Of a stretch of 39,528 nt of DNA, positions 21,896 through 31,165 are shown piece by piece. The notes under the pieces are model-generated. The model was not told where the DNA came from, searched no databases, and worked only from the letters and a program-made list of their open reading frames with translations. The position numbers were made by a program, and so were the translations under genes. This DNA is from Microcaldota archaeon. Lineage in GTDB: Archaea > Micrarchaeota > Micrarchaeia > Micrarchaeales > CABMGC01. Positions within the stretch are counted from its first letter, which is position 1, and each line of letters starts with the position of its first letter. The stretch spans positions 1-39,528 of the forward strand of contig DAHUYR010000027.1 of NCBI GenBank assembly GCA_027315135.1, written 5' to 3'.

Positions 21896-24555
21896 TTTGA
21901 CATCTCCTTCAGCTTTGCAAGGACCTGCTTCCTCAGCATCTTCAGGTGCGTTCTCCTATCGCTCATCATTATGACATCTGCCTCTCCAAAGGTCAGCATC
22001 ATGTGCGAGAACGGGGAAGGCATGCTGCTGGATATTACCTTGTAGTCTATCGTCCCATCCGCAAGCTCCTTTATTATTCTAGAAGTCCTTGGCAGGTCCA
22101 TAAGGTCGTCAAATATCTCCCTGTATGTCTCTTTCAATATTGGGAAGTTCGGATCCATCTCCTCAACAGCCTTTAAAATCGCCTGCGAGTTGACATGCTG
22201 CCTCCTGACGCCTATCTTTATTCCTCTATAATTCCTAAGTATCATGAAGCTCCTTGCAGCGCAGTGCCTGAACCTCCTCTTCATCATCTCCGTCCTTCTT
22301 ATGTTTGCCTTAAGCATGGAGTAAAGGTCGGAACTTCCAAGGCTCCGTATAATGCCATGCACATCCTTGCCCGTAATCTTGACATCCTTGGGAGTCATCA
22401 ATACAAAACCGTTATCCGTTATATTTACTCCTACTTCAGTATCGTATTTGTCAGCGATGCATATACCAAAGAGCCTTGACATAGCATCATTTATTCTTCT
22501 CCCGTACAAAGAGTGGAATATTATCAGATTCCTCTTGCCTTCATCATCAACAGTCTGCTCTATCAGCATGAACCTGTCATTGGGCACATATCCTGTGAAT
22601 AGCAGCTGCTCCATGAAGTAGTTGAACATCGAACTCTTTGCATTGTCATCAAGCGGCATCTGGTCAAGTATCCTCTTTGCATCCTTATTCACTTCGAGAG
22701 TGCTCCTTGAGAGCTTGCTTATCATCTTCTTCTCCTTCTTCGCCGACTTGGATACGGCTTCGGCAAACTCTGCCCTGAACCTGCCTATGCTGATTGCAAG
22801 CTCATAAGTCAATGGCAATTGTTCTGAGTACCATGGAGGTATGGTAGGAGCCTGCCCTGACGCATCGCTTACATATGCTTTCATCACTCTTGAATATTCA
22901 AACCTGTATACCCTGCCACCAAGGACAAAGATGTCCCCTGGCTTCAGCCTTGCAAGGAACTCCTCCTCTATGTTCCCTATGTGCCTGTTCTCCTTTGTCA
23001 CCACATCTACAGACACCTCATCAGGTATCGTGCCAAGGTTGAGGTAATATATCAGTTTTGTAAGTTTTCCCCTCCTTCCAAAGACCTTCTCCTTTTCATC
23101 GTACCATATCTTTGCATACACTCTTCTACTTTCCAGGCCGACGTACATCCCAGACAGGTATCTAAGGACGGAGAGGTAATCCTGCTTCTCAAGCGTATGG
23201 TACGGATATGACTGCTTTATCGTTTCATAAGCCTCGTCGACCTCCCACTTCTTGTTCAGTGCCATGCCTACAATATGCTGGCAAAGCACGTCAAGAGCAT
23301 TCTTTGGCGTATTGAAGGAATCAAGATGCCTTTTTATTGCAGAATCGAGCATGACCGAGCACTCCACCAGATCATCCCTATTTGTCACTATCACCTCCCC
23401 TATTGCAGGATTTCCGAAGCCGTGCCCGCTCCTGCCTATCCTCTGCACAACTCTAGCAACGCTCTTCGGGGAACCAAGCTGTATTACATTGTCTATCGAG
23501 CCTATGTCTATCCCAAGCTCAAGGCTTGTCGAGGAAACGACGCATTTTAACTTCCCCTTCTTCAGCATCTCTTCAACGCCGAGCCTTGTCTCCCTAGAAA
23601 GCGAGCCGTGGTGCGCAGCTATATGCTCATTGCCATAGCCGTACCTTTTTGCAAGGTTATACACAACTCTTTCAGTTCCGCTCCTTGTATTGGTAAATAT
23701 CAACGTAGTGGAGTTCTTCTTTATTATCGAGTTCATGGTCGCGTAAAGCGATTTTTCCACGTCTTCATCCTTTGAATTCATGATATCCTTGACAGGGGAC
23801 ATTGCAATGAACTGCAGCTTCTTGTTCCACGTAGCATCAACCACCTCGCAATCCCTCTCGTTGCCTTTCTTATCATATCCAACGAGGAACCTTGCCGCGT
23901 CCTCTATGGGAAACAGGGTAGCCCCCATGCCGATCCTTATAAAATCATGGCCTATAGCTTCCGCCAGCCTTTCCATCGACAATGAGAGATGGACTCCCCT
24001 CTTGTTATTTGCTAGCTCATGCAATTCGTCTATTATGAAGTATTTCAGGTCCTTTAGGTTCTCCATGAATCTAGGTGAATTGAGCAGTATCGCAAGGCTC
24101 TCGGGAGTTGTGACAAGTACATTTGGGGGATGCGCCAAATGCCTCTGCCTCTCCTTAACCGGAGTATCTCCTGTCCGTATGCCAACAGTTATCTTCTTCA
24201 CGTCTATGCTCAAATCTGCGTATATCTCAGACAAAGGCTCGTTAAGATTCCTGTAAATGTCATTGTTGAGCGCCCTTAGCGGGGATACGTATATGCAGTA
24301 GACCTTCTCCTCCAGCTGATTGTTCAGGGACATGTTCATCAGGTCGCTGAGCACCGCCATGAAAGCCGAGAAGGTCTTTCCGCTTCCCGTAGGCGCAGTG
24401 ACAAGCATATTCTTCTTCTCCTTTATCAGTTTGAACGAGTACCTCTGAGGAGGGCTAGGCTCCTTGTACCTTGCAACAAACCACTTCCTGATGAACAGAT
24501 TAAGGCTGTCAAGGCTCTCCTCTACACTAAATTGCTTGTCCAAGACTCGTATCAT
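21892..24555 (-). CDS. lhr: Lhr-type superfamily 2 DNA helicase
   Basis: ATP-dependent helicase of 887 residues, unwinding 3'-5' in characterised Lhr proteins and linked to repair and replication stress. Walker A TAPTGSGKT (53-61), Walker B/DEVH-type DELH (176-179), motif III MGAT (about 210), motif V SSTSLELGIDIG (about 341-352) and motif VI QRIGRSGH (371-378) are present. The C-terminal part includes the winged-helix and Lhr-specific domains. Upstream GTG at 24564 is in frame, but ATG 24555 fits the TATA box TTATAAAT (about 24584-24591) as a leaderless start. Cotranscribed with the metallophosphoesterase. The TATA element is nearly symmetrical and may also serve the divergent gene at 24634. 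Confidence 0.95.
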   Translation of the reverse strand: MIRVLDKQFSVEESLDSLNLFIRKWFVARYKEPSPPQRYSFKLIKEKKNMLVTAPTGSGKTFSAFMAVLSDLMNMSLNNQLEEKVYCIYVSPLRALNNDIYRNLNEPLSEIYADLSIDVKKITVGIRTGDTPVKERQRHLAHPPNVLVTTPESLAILLNSPRFMENLKDLKYFIIDELHELANNKRGVHLSLSMERLAEAIGHDFIRIGMGATLFPIEDAARFLVGYDKKGNERDCEVVDATWNKKLQFIAMSPVKDIMNSKDEDVEKSLYATMNSIIKKNSTTLIFTNTRSGTERVVYNLAKRYGYGNEHIAAHHGSLSRETRLGVEEMLKKGKLKCVVSSTSLELGIDIGSIDNVIQLGSPKSVARVVQRIGRSGHGFGNPAIGEVIVTNRDDLVECSVMLDSAIKRHLDSFNTPKNALDVLCQHIVGMALNKKWEVDEAYETIKQSYPYHTLEKQDYLSVLRYLSGMYVGLESRRVYAKIWYDEKEKVFGRRGKLTKLIYYLNLGTIPDEVSVDVVTKENRHIGNIEEEFLARLKPGDIFVLGGRVYRFEYSRVMKAYVSDASGQAPTIPPWYSEQLPLTYELAISIGRFRAEFAEAVSKSAKKEKKMISKLSRSTLEVNKDAKRILDQMPLDDNAKSSMFNYFMEQLLFTGYVPNDRFMLIEQTVDDEGKRNLIIFHSLYGRRINDAMSRLFGICIADKYDTEVGVNITDNGFVLMTPKDVKITGKDVHGIIRSLGSSDLYSMLKANIRRTEMMKRRFRHCAARSFMILRNYRGIKIGVRRQHVNSQAILKAVEEMDPNFPILKETYREIFDDLMDLPRTSRIIKELADGTIDYKVISSSMPSPFSHMMLTFGEADVIMMSDRRTHLKMLRKQVLAKLKEMSK

Positions 24556-24633
24556 AAGACGCACTATGGCTATAGAATAAATTTATAAGTATGATGCTCG
24601 CTTAATTGTAAAAGGTTGATTGTTGGGAATATA

Positions 24634-24936
24634 ATGGCCAGAAAGAAAACTAAGAGTAAAAACGCAAGCGGATTTGAGACTTTTAATAAGTCTCAGCAAA
24701 TATATAAGCTTTTGGAAAAGGGTATTATCGAGAGCGAAGCCCTGAGCAGCAGCTCCTCGGACCGACCGGAGCAGGAAGACCATATAGCTGCACTTCTGGG
24801 TTCTCCTGAACCAAAGCCGCAGAATCCAGTGATTAGCAGGCTGGTCTCCGTGAAGCGCAGGCTGATAAAGCCCAAAAAACAGAAAAAGGCAAATCAGAAG
24901 TCTTCCGGAAAATCCAAAAAGCCAAAGCGAAGGTGA
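24634..24936 (+). CDS. Small basic protein, unknown
   Basis: 100 residues, N-terminal MARKKTKSKNASG, a central amphipathic stretch (SQQIYKLLEKGIIES, about 18-33), a serine/acidic linker and a Lys-rich tail (KPKKQKKANQKSSGKSKKPKRR region, about 80-100). Such tails suggest nucleic-acid binding, but no fold is recognisable and it may be largely disordered. An in-frame TTG at 24616 is an alternative; ATG 24634 is preferred. Divergent from lhr and convergent with the response regulator gene, whose stop follows immediately. Function unknown. Confidence 0.6.
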   Translation: MARKKTKSKNASGFETFNKSQQIYKLLEKGIIESEALSSSSSDRPEQEDHIAALLGSPEPKPQNPVISRLVSVKRRLIKPKKQKKANQKSSGKSKKPKRR

Positions 24937-26154
24937 CTATTCAGTATCTTTGTCCCGCTTTCCCTTCCCTATAGACAATCTGACCCCGTTTTGATCCCTT
25001 GTTATTATGACATCAAGGTCGTTGCTGCCAAGCATGCGCCTTAATTCCTCATAAGTGTAAGCCCCTATCATATTGTCATTTCTCTTTTCCTTCAGTATCT
25101 CGGAGCGCCTTTCCTTCAGGTCACTTTTCTCTATAGGTGAATAGACAAGCTGAAGCTTTGGCATCTCTGTTCCATAGGTATCCTCTATGCCAAGCTCTAT
25201 GGGCTTGTATCCCTCATTCTGGTAAATGAATGGGAGAACGGAGCTGAATTCAGAAGACATGTTTCCGGCAATCTTTGAAGCCTTGAGCTTATCTCCAGCT
25301 ATGACGAAATCGTCAGCATCAAGGAAGCCTACAAAGACCGAACCTCCTGCTTCCTTTACATTATCCTGAATAAGCTGGGAGACCAGCCTCAGTATGGTTA
25401 TGCCTGCATCCGGCCCGAACCTGCCTGCAAAATCTGCAAGCCCCTCAACCTTAAGCCTGCCTATCTCATAATCATTTGCAGATGCAACTCCCTTTTCCAC
25501 AGCTGCAGATATCTTCTCTTCGTTTGGCAGGTCTATGAGCGGATCAAACTTCTTGCCCTTCTTCTTCAAGAAGATTGTAACAAGATTCCTCAGCTCTGTA
25601 GGGTCGAAAGGCTTCTTTATGTAATAATCAGCTCCGTACTTTATTCCTTTAAACCTGTTAGACGTCGCATCCATGGCGCTCACTATTATTACTGTAGTGC
25701 CATTAAGCGTCGGATTTGTCTTTATGGACTGGCATATCTCAAGGCCATCTGCGCCGGGGAGCATAAGGTCAAGTATGACAAGATCTGGCTTTTCCATTCT
25801 TACCTTTCCCATTGCCTCCTTACCGTCATATATCTGCGTTATGTTGAAGCCCTTTCCCACAGACAGTGCCATAAGCTTGTTGATATTCTTATCATCCTCT
25901 ACAATCATTACCCTGTTCAACACCTGTTCATCCTGCAGCATGTAATACGTGAGTATTCCGCCGCTGCTTCTGGATGCGATTGCATTTGCCTCTTCAAGCT
26001 CCTCAAGCCCTTTCTTCAATAAACTCTCGCTTATCTTAAAGGAAGAAGTAAGTCCCTGCAGCTCATTGTACGTTACCTGCTGCCTGTCATTTATTATCGA
26101 TATTATGTCGGATTTTACAGATTCAACACTATCCATCTGATCGCCAGTATCCAT
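24937..26154 (-). CDS. Response regulator: winged helix + REC + degenerate GGDEF
   Basis: 405 residues in three parts. Residues 10-75 look like a winged-helix DNA-binding domain (VKSDIISIINDRQQVTYNEL and a hairpin). Residues 81-198 form a receiver domain with acidic Asp87 and Asp88, phospho-acceptor Asp129 (VILDLMLPG), Ser159 and Lys180/181 (YIKKPF), all intact. Residues 204-311 align with GGDEF domains (DPLIDLPN at the start), but the signature reads DADDF (279-283) and the substrate/metal region has lost its acidic residues, so no cyclic-di-GMP synthesis is expected. The tail (about 350-405) is charged. TATATACC lies upstream. Together with the histidine kinase 1.2 kb away it probably forms a two-component system. 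Confidence 0.85.
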   Translation of the reverse strand: MDTGDQMDSVESVKSDIISIINDRQQVTYNELQGLTSSFKISESLLKKGLEELEEANAIASRSSGGILTYYMLQDEQVLNRVMIVEDDKNINKLMALSVGKGFNITQIYDGKEAMGKVRMEKPDLVILDLMLPGADGLEICQSIKTNPTLNGTTVIIVSAMDATSNRFKGIKYGADYYIKKPFDPTELRNLVTIFLKKKGKKFDPLIDLPNEEKISAAVEKGVASANDYEIGRLKVEGLADFAGRFGPDAGITILRLVSQLIQDNVKEAGGSVFVGFLDADDFVIAGDKLKASKIAGNMSSEFSSVLPFIYQNEGYKPIELGIEDTYGTEMPKLQLVYSPIEKSDLKERRSEILKEKRNDNMIGAYTYEELRRMLGSNDLDVIITRDQNGVRLSIGKGKRDKDTE

Positions 26155-26362
26155 CTGCCATATAAGGTATATATTCTTTCTGTAAGATTTCGTGCAAATA
26201 ACGCTATGGAACGCATTTCAATACTCCAAATCCCAGACAAGTGCAAGACAGTCAGATCTTGGCACGCAACAAAATTCAGGCGCATCGAAATACAAGCATT
26301 GTCACAGTGGCACTCGGTGAAGTTAAGTAAGATATTAAAATACGCGTGTATAAATCTAAAGC

Positions 26363-27334
26363 ATGGGATTTAGCAAGCATCTGCACTCTGCAGCACATCA
26401 TGCATCCAGGAAGATCGACAAGAAACCAATCATGGTTGCAGTGATAGCCATCATAATAATAGTGGCGGCGTATGCCGTTCTGTCATCAGGGGGCGGTGCA
26501 AGGCAGATAGGACAGAATTATACTTTTGCATTGCAGAAAGGGTCTGCGCAGAATCTAATGCTAAATAACGGTACACAGTTTTCAGTATATATGAATTATT
26601 CAACGCCTTTCGCGGCATACCTGTACGTCAGCAGCATACCTATCTTCCAGGGTCAGACAACAAGCATTACGCTCCAGAAAGGACAGGCTGCAAACATAAG
26701 CTTAAGTGATTCACAGTATGCGGACATAGAATTGAAGGTCTTATCATCAAACAATACTGGCGCAGTTCTCTCAGTTGTTCAGATACCTGGTGAGCTTAAG
26801 ATACCTGCAGGCACTTCAGGTGCAGGTACAACTGCACCAACAACAATAACGACTACTGCTTCAGGCACAACCACTGTGGCTACAACTGCACCAACAACAA
26901 CTGTAAACACCAGCGCACTTGCAGTTGCTGCATTCAATACCACATCAATCGGCACGCTCATAAACGGCTACGGCTTTTTATACAAGGCAACTCAGAGCTG
27001 CACCCCGTCTCTATACAATTCAACGTTCATATCAACACAGCACTCAGCCCCTTCAGGGCAGAATACCTACGACAACACAAGCAAAGTAACGCCTTATGAT
27101 ATGGTATACTCGATAGCTGAGGTATCATCAGGAACATACAATATAACGTATACTACTGTATCAAAGACTCTGGGATCAAAGGCGGCTCTCAACGCGCAGT
27201 TTGCGTATCCCTCAAACACTGTAATTACATATACTTTCACAGGAATATTTGCAGGAATGACTGATTCACAGGTGCAGTCTAACTTCAATTCGCAGAATTC
27301 GATAGGAAACGCATGTGCTGCTCTCATTCCTTGA
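26363..27334 (+). CDS. N-anchored surface protein with Thr-rich linker
   Basis: 323 residues. Basic N-terminus, one membrane helix (residues 22-40, IMVAVIAIIIIVAAYAVL), then an extracellular part: a beta-rich domain (about 45-148), a Thr/Ala-rich linker (about 153-183, TTTTASGTTTVATTAPTT-like) and a second domain (185-323) with two cysteines (Cys in ATQSCTPS and GNACAAL) that may form a disulfide. Many NxS/T sequons suggest glycosylation. No known family. It lies between the response regulator and the histidine kinase genes and overlaps the kinase gene by 11 bases at the 3' ends, so it may be a sensed or regulated surface component. A GATATTAAAATAC box makes it leaderless. Confidence 0.75.
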   Translation: MGFSKHLHSAAHHASRKIDKKPIMVAVIAIIIIVAAYAVLSSGGGARQIGQNYTFALQKGSAQNLMLNNGTQFSVYMNYSTPFAAYLYVSSIPIFQGQTTSITLQKGQAANISLSDSQYADIELKVLSSNNTGAVLSVVQIPGELKIPAGTSGAGTTAPTTITTTASGTTTVATTAPTTTVNTSALAVAAFNTTSIGTLINGYGFLYKATQSCTPSLYNSTFISTQHSAPSGQNTYDNTSKVTPYDMVYSIAEVSSGTYNITYTTVSKTLGSKAALNAQFAYPSNTVITYTFTGIFAGMTDSQVQSNFNSQNSIGNACAALIP

Positions 27335-29588
27335 TCTTTTCTTTCGGCGCCTGCTTCTTAGTCTTTCTCTTTGTCTTAGGAACAAACGGTATTGTGAACC
27401 AGAATTCACTGCCCTTGCCCTGTTCCGATTCCAGATCAACTCTTCCTCCATGAAGGTTTACTATCTCCTTTGTTATGGATAAACCCAGCCCGGTTCCCGC
27501 TCCCTCCTGCATCTTCATATCCTTCCTATGCACCTGGAAGAACTTCTTGAAGACCTTTTTCTTCTCGTCCTTTGCAATGCCTATTCCAGTATCCTTTACC
27601 GCTATTCTTACGTACTTGCTGGTCTTGGAAGAACGTGTCACTATCACGTCTATGCCTCCTTTTTCAGTAAACTTTACCGCATTGCCTATAAGATTCACAA
27701 GAACCTGTATGAGCCTGTTTGGATCCGCTTCAATTTCAGGCACATCATAATCCACCTTTGTGTTGAAGTACAATCCCTTTCCCTTGCACACCTCCTCAAA
27801 CGCCTTTATGCTCGGGTTGTTCAGAAGCTCGTTCAGGTTGACCTGCTGCAGGTCAAGCGTGACCTTTCCGGAATTGAGCTTTGCCACATCAAGTATCTGC
27901 CCTATGAGAAACATCAGCCTGTCCAGCTCATCCATTATTATGCTAAGATAACCCTTCTGCTCCTCGGTAAGCACTCCGAACTCCCCTTTGTATAACAGCT
28001 TTGAAAAGCCCTTGATATTGGTTATCGGAGTCTTCAGATCGTGAGATATGTTATATATGAACTGGGTCTTGAGGTCGCTCTCGGCCTTGTATTTCTCCAG
28101 TTCGCGTAGCCGTTTCTCAATTTCATCCTGCAACTCATCTGCTCTTATCTTGGTGGCCAGCTCCTTGCCTATTATCAGGAAGTTTATGTTACTGCCGTAT
28201 CCATCATTTATTTTCTTTATGCTAAGCCTGAAAGGCACTGCGGAATCGTTGTTCTTAGCAAGCATATTTGCAAACATGTCGGTTACTACTCCATTCTTCT
28301 TCGCAATCGATATGTATGAGCTCAGCTTCTGACCCGATCCGCCGTCATATATGCTTGTAATCGGCTTTCCCACAATCTCTTCTTGCGTGTATTTTAAGAT
28401 CTTCTCGAAGCTTTTGTTCACCTGAGTTATCATTCCATTTTCATCTATCTTTATCACTGCGTCATTCGATATCCCAACTACCTGGTCAAACGCAGAACTC
28501 AACTCATTGAAATATCTTTCATACTCTTTAGACAGTATGCAGCATATAGAATCCTCTATCTTGTATATATGCGCCTTTACGTCGGCATTCATCCCATTTC
28601 CCGTGCTGAGCCTTATGCTGCCAGAGTAGTTGTTGTTAGCCGAAGAGGCCAACGATGTTTTTAGTGCTGCTCCGTTGTACACAACATCAGCAAAATTTGC
28701 CCCTATTATATCTCTAGGAACAAGTCCAAGTATATCGGCAGCATTGCTGCTCACCCATTTTATTTTGAGATCCTTGTCCATCGAGATGAATATCTCGCTC
28801 CGGCTCTTCTGGGCAAGCTCAACTATATCCTCAAGATTCCTGAATTCCGTCATATTCTGTATGAGTATATGCGTCAGTCTGTCATTAACTGAATTTCCTC
28901 TTATCACAAACAACCTCCCATCAGGAATTCTGGTGGTTATCGGTATTCCTGAGAAAAGTCCCTTTATGCTCTGCTCATCAACGCCAAAATTGCCAATGAA
29001 GCTCTTCCCAAGCGCTTCCTTCACAGAATAATCGAAAAGGTTGGCATATTCTTTATTTGCCTTTACTACATGCCCATTCTTGTCTATGAGCGCCTGCGGG
29101 GAAGATGAGTTGAATGCGGCATCAAAATACTTTGCAAGGTTTACGCTCTTCTCCCTCTCAGATAGGAAGAGAGCCGCGTTTCCTACTGCCTCAACCATCA
29201 CCACAGCATCCGATATGGCACTCCCTCCAAACGCCTCCTCCTGTTTTGACAGGAGTATAAGCAGCCCGAATTTCTTTTCATATGCGCTTATCGGAAGAAC
29301 CATGCAACTCTTATATCCTTTGTTGTAGTATTCTATCAACTCGGGAAAGGCGGAATAGTCACTAAGGCTATTATCCACATAAGGCTTTCTTGTATTGAAT
29401 ATGAATTCCTCAAAATTGCCCACCTTGCTATCAGAGGAACGCTCCTTTATTATGACGCTGTCAACCCCGCTTACGCTCTGCATCTTAACGGAAAATCTCT
29501 TCATAAGTTCTGCAGGGTTACTGGCTTCTTTGTAAAGGCCCATCACTACAGAAAATAAATTATCATAACGGTCGCCATCCATGAACAT
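27324..29588 (-). CDS. Soluble sensor histidine kinase (GAF-PAS-PAS-PAS-HisKA-HATPase)
   Basis: About 754 residues, no membrane helices in the chosen form, so a cytosolic sensor. Domains in order: GAF (about 10-145), three PAS-like domains (about 150-255, 265-360, 365-475), a short coiled coil, HisKA with phospho-acceptor His516 in YNISHDLKTPITNI, then a HATPase domain with N box LVNLIGNAVKFTEKGG, G1 DTGIGIAKDE and G2 GAGTGLGLSITKEI. All kinase motifs are intact. The open frame continues to 29630 with an N-terminal hydrophobic stretch, but TATA (29614-29622) would lie inside it; ATG 29588 is the leaderless choice. Partner: the response regulator at 24937-26154. The signal is unknown. Confidence 0.93.
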   Translation of the reverse strand: MFMDGDRYDNLFSVVMGLYKEASNPAELMKRFSVKMQSVSGVDSVIIKERSSDSKVGNFEEFIFNTRKPYVDNSLSDYSAFPELIEYYNKGYKSCMVLPISAYEKKFGLLILLSKQEEAFGGSAISDAVVMVEAVGNAALFLSEREKSVNLAKYFDAAFNSSSPQALIDKNGHVVKANKEYANLFDYSVKEALGKSFIGNFGVDEQSIKGLFSGIPITTRIPDGRLFVIRGNSVNDRLTHILIQNMTEFRNLEDIVELAQKSRSEIFISMDKDLKIKWVSSNAADILGLVPRDIIGANFADVVYNGAALKTSLASSANNNYSGSIRLSTGNGMNADVKAHIYKIEDSICCILSKEYERYFNELSSAFDQVVGISNDAVIKIDENGMITQVNKSFEKILKYTQEEIVGKPITSIYDGGSGQKLSSYISIAKKNGVVTDMFANMLAKNNDSAVPFRLSIKKINDGYGSNINFLIIGKELATKIRADELQDEIEKRLRELEKYKAESDLKTQFIYNISHDLKTPITNIKGFSKLLYKGEFGVLTEEQKGYLSIIMDELDRLMFLIGQILDVAKLNSGKVTLDLQQVNLNELLNNPSIKAFEEVCKGKGLYFNTKVDYDVPEIEADPNRLIQVLVNLIGNAVKFTEKGGIDVIVTRSSKTSKYVRIAVKDTGIGIAKDEKKKVFKKFFQVHRKDMKMQEGAGTGLGLSITKEIVNLHGGRVDLESEQGKGSEFWFTIPFVPKTKRKTKKQAPKEKIKE

Positions 29589-29613
29589 AATTTCAATTAA
29601 AAGGATTATAAAT

Positions 29614-29622
29614 GTGCATCGT
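29614..29622. promoter_or_regulatory. Shared TATA box of the kinase and fibrillarin genes
   Basis: ATTATAAAT reads as a TATA box on both strands. Its centre is 26 bases from the fibrillarin ATG (29643, plus strand) and about 30 bases from the kinase ATG (29588, minus strand), so one element can set leaderless starts in both directions. Confidence 0.55.
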
Positions 29623-29642
29623 AAAATCATGTTAGTGTTCTA

Positions 29643-30302
29643 ATGATTGCAAAAGAGACGTTTGAAGGAGTATTCAGGGTCAACGGAAAGCTGGCAACAA
29701 TAAACCTGGCGCCTGGCGAGAAGGTGTACGGAGAGGACCTCATCAAGGCTGACGGAACAGAGTATAGGTTATGGAATCCATACAGATCCAAACTTGCTGC
29801 GGCCATACTAAAAGGAATGAAGCACATGCAGATCAAAAAAGGCAGCAAGGTGCTTTACCTAGGCGCTGCTACCGGGACAACATGCAGCCACATAAGCGAC
29901 ATAATATCTACCGAAGGCGAGCTATACTGCGTAGAGATATCGGAAAGGAGCGTTCGCGACCTGATAAAAGTGTGTGAGAAGAGAGAAAACATGTTACCTA
30001 TACTGGAAAATGCAAGGAACGCTGAGAAGTATGCCGAAGATGTAGGAAAAGCCGACGTATTGTACCAGGACATAGCTGCGCGGGACCAGGCACAGATGCT
30101 GATTGAGAATAGCAGATTCATAAGCAAAGGGAGCTACGCATACGTTGCCATAAAATCGCAAAGCATAAGCGTTTCAAAGAATCCAAAGGTAGTCTACAAG
30201 GAATTTCTGAAATCAGTTTCCAGTACTTTTGAAGTTGTAGAGCTGATTGATATTATGCCGTTTGACAAGATGCACCTGTTCGCAGTCCTAAAAAAATGCT
30301 GA
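29643..30302 (+). CDS. flpA: Fibrillarin-like rRNA/tRNA 2'-O-methyltransferase
   Basis: Catalytic subunit of the archaeal box C/D ribonucleoprotein, which methylates ribose 2'-OH of rRNA and tRNA at sites chosen by guide RNA, with Nop5 and L7Ae. The 219-residue sequence has the archaeal N-terminal beta region (EGVFRVNGKLATINLAPGEK), the SAM-binding motif VLYLGAATGTTCSHISD, the conserved LWNPYRSKLAAAIL, and the ending FDKMHLFAVLKKC. Length matches archaeal fibrillarin. Nop5, commonly adjacent, is not in this window. The start is leaderless: a TATA box centred at 29618. Relevant to the guide-like tRNA introns reported here. Confidence 0.97.
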   Translation: MIAKETFEGVFRVNGKLATINLAPGEKVYGEDLIKADGTEYRLWNPYRSKLAAAILKGMKHMQIKKGSKVLYLGAATGTTCSHISDIISTEGELYCVEISERSVRDLIKVCEKRENMLPILENARNAEKYAEDVGKADVLYQDIAARDQAQMLIENSRFISKGSYAYVAIKSQSISVSKNPKVVYKEFLKSVSSTFEVVELIDIMPFDKMHLFAVLKKC

Positions 30303-30335
30303 CATATATAAATTGTTTTATGATACAAATTAATT

Positions 30336-31157
30336 ATGAGCCTGTATCATACTGCAAGAACGTTCAAGCTTCCCGAATCAAAAGCCAGATGCACCTATTG
30401 CTCAACAGAGTACATGCGCGTTGAAGGGCAGTATTCAATATGCCCATTATGTGAATCCATCGTTGCTACGGGGGAAAAAAGCCCTCTGGATCCTGCGCTC
30501 CTGTCCAAGCTTGCCGGAATAAAAGTCTCGATAACAAAGGGCTCTTACCTGGAAGCTGCTGAAAATGCAGAAACCCTGGCTACGAGCCAAGATCCTAAAG
30601 TGTTGTACGCTCTTGCATCGCTATACAAGTTGTTATCCGACATAACCTATCTTGATGTGGACTATTCGCTGAAGGCATTCATGGAGAGAAATGCCGACAA
30701 CAAGAATAACGAGACTAAAAGGAACAAGCATAATGCGATGCACCTAGAATCAAGGAACAGAGAATGCCTTCATAAATGCATAGAAATCTTGGAGCTGTCA
30801 GGGGCCTCAGACGAGCAATCAATATTCATCAAGGCAATGGCAGAGATAAAGCTGAAGAGATACGCGCATGCTACAATAATCCTGTCCAAACAGCCTGACA
30901 AGGGTCTTGCATTGATGTATGCTAATATGGTTCTTGCAACCGATTCAAAGGAGAAAACTGCAGAGAAAAGGATAACTGCACTTCTTAAGGCAGGAGAGAC
31001 AAGCGCGATATTTTACGCTGCAAAATACCTCGCCATGAGGAAGGAATTTGATAATGCTGAAAGGTTAATTGATATCATATCTGCGTTCGTAAACCTTCCG
31101 AAGTATGGCATCTACAAGAAGAAAATAAGCAGTGTTGCACAGGCTGCAGGCGTATAA
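30336..31157 (+). CDS. Zinc ribbon plus helical-repeat protein, unknown
   Basis: 273 residues. Residues 19-39 form a zinc ribbon (CTYC and CPLC, 14 residues apart). The rest, about 50-273, is helix after helix with a TPR/Sel1-like look (SYLEAAENAETLATSQDPKVLYALASLY; then SIFIKAMAEIKLKRYAHATII), possibly a protein-binding solenoid, with a charged linker about 113-135. No family recognised. It has its own TATA box (CATATATAAA, about 30303-30312) placed exactly for a leaderless ATG at 30336, 33 bases after fibrillarin. Predicted role as a scaffold is inference from architecture. Confidence 0.7.
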   Translation: MSLYHTARTFKLPESKARCTYCSTEYMRVEGQYSICPLCESIVATGEKSPLDPALLSKLAGIKVSITKGSYLEAAENAETLATSQDPKVLYALASLYKLLSDITYLDVDYSLKAFMERNADNKNNETKRNKHNAMHLESRNRECLHKCIEILELSGASDEQSIFIKAMAEIKLKRYAHATIILSKQPDKGLALMYANMVLATDSKEKTAEKRITALLKAGETSAIFYAAKYLAMRKEFDNAERLIDIISAFVNLPKYGIYKKKISSVAQAAGV

Positions 31158-31165
31158 TCCGATAT

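Noticed and set aside
29589-29630. Hydrophobic N-terminus of the histidine kinase (ILLIEIMF)
   Set aside because: It would place the TATA box inside the coding region; the start at 29588 removes it, so no membrane anchor is claimed.
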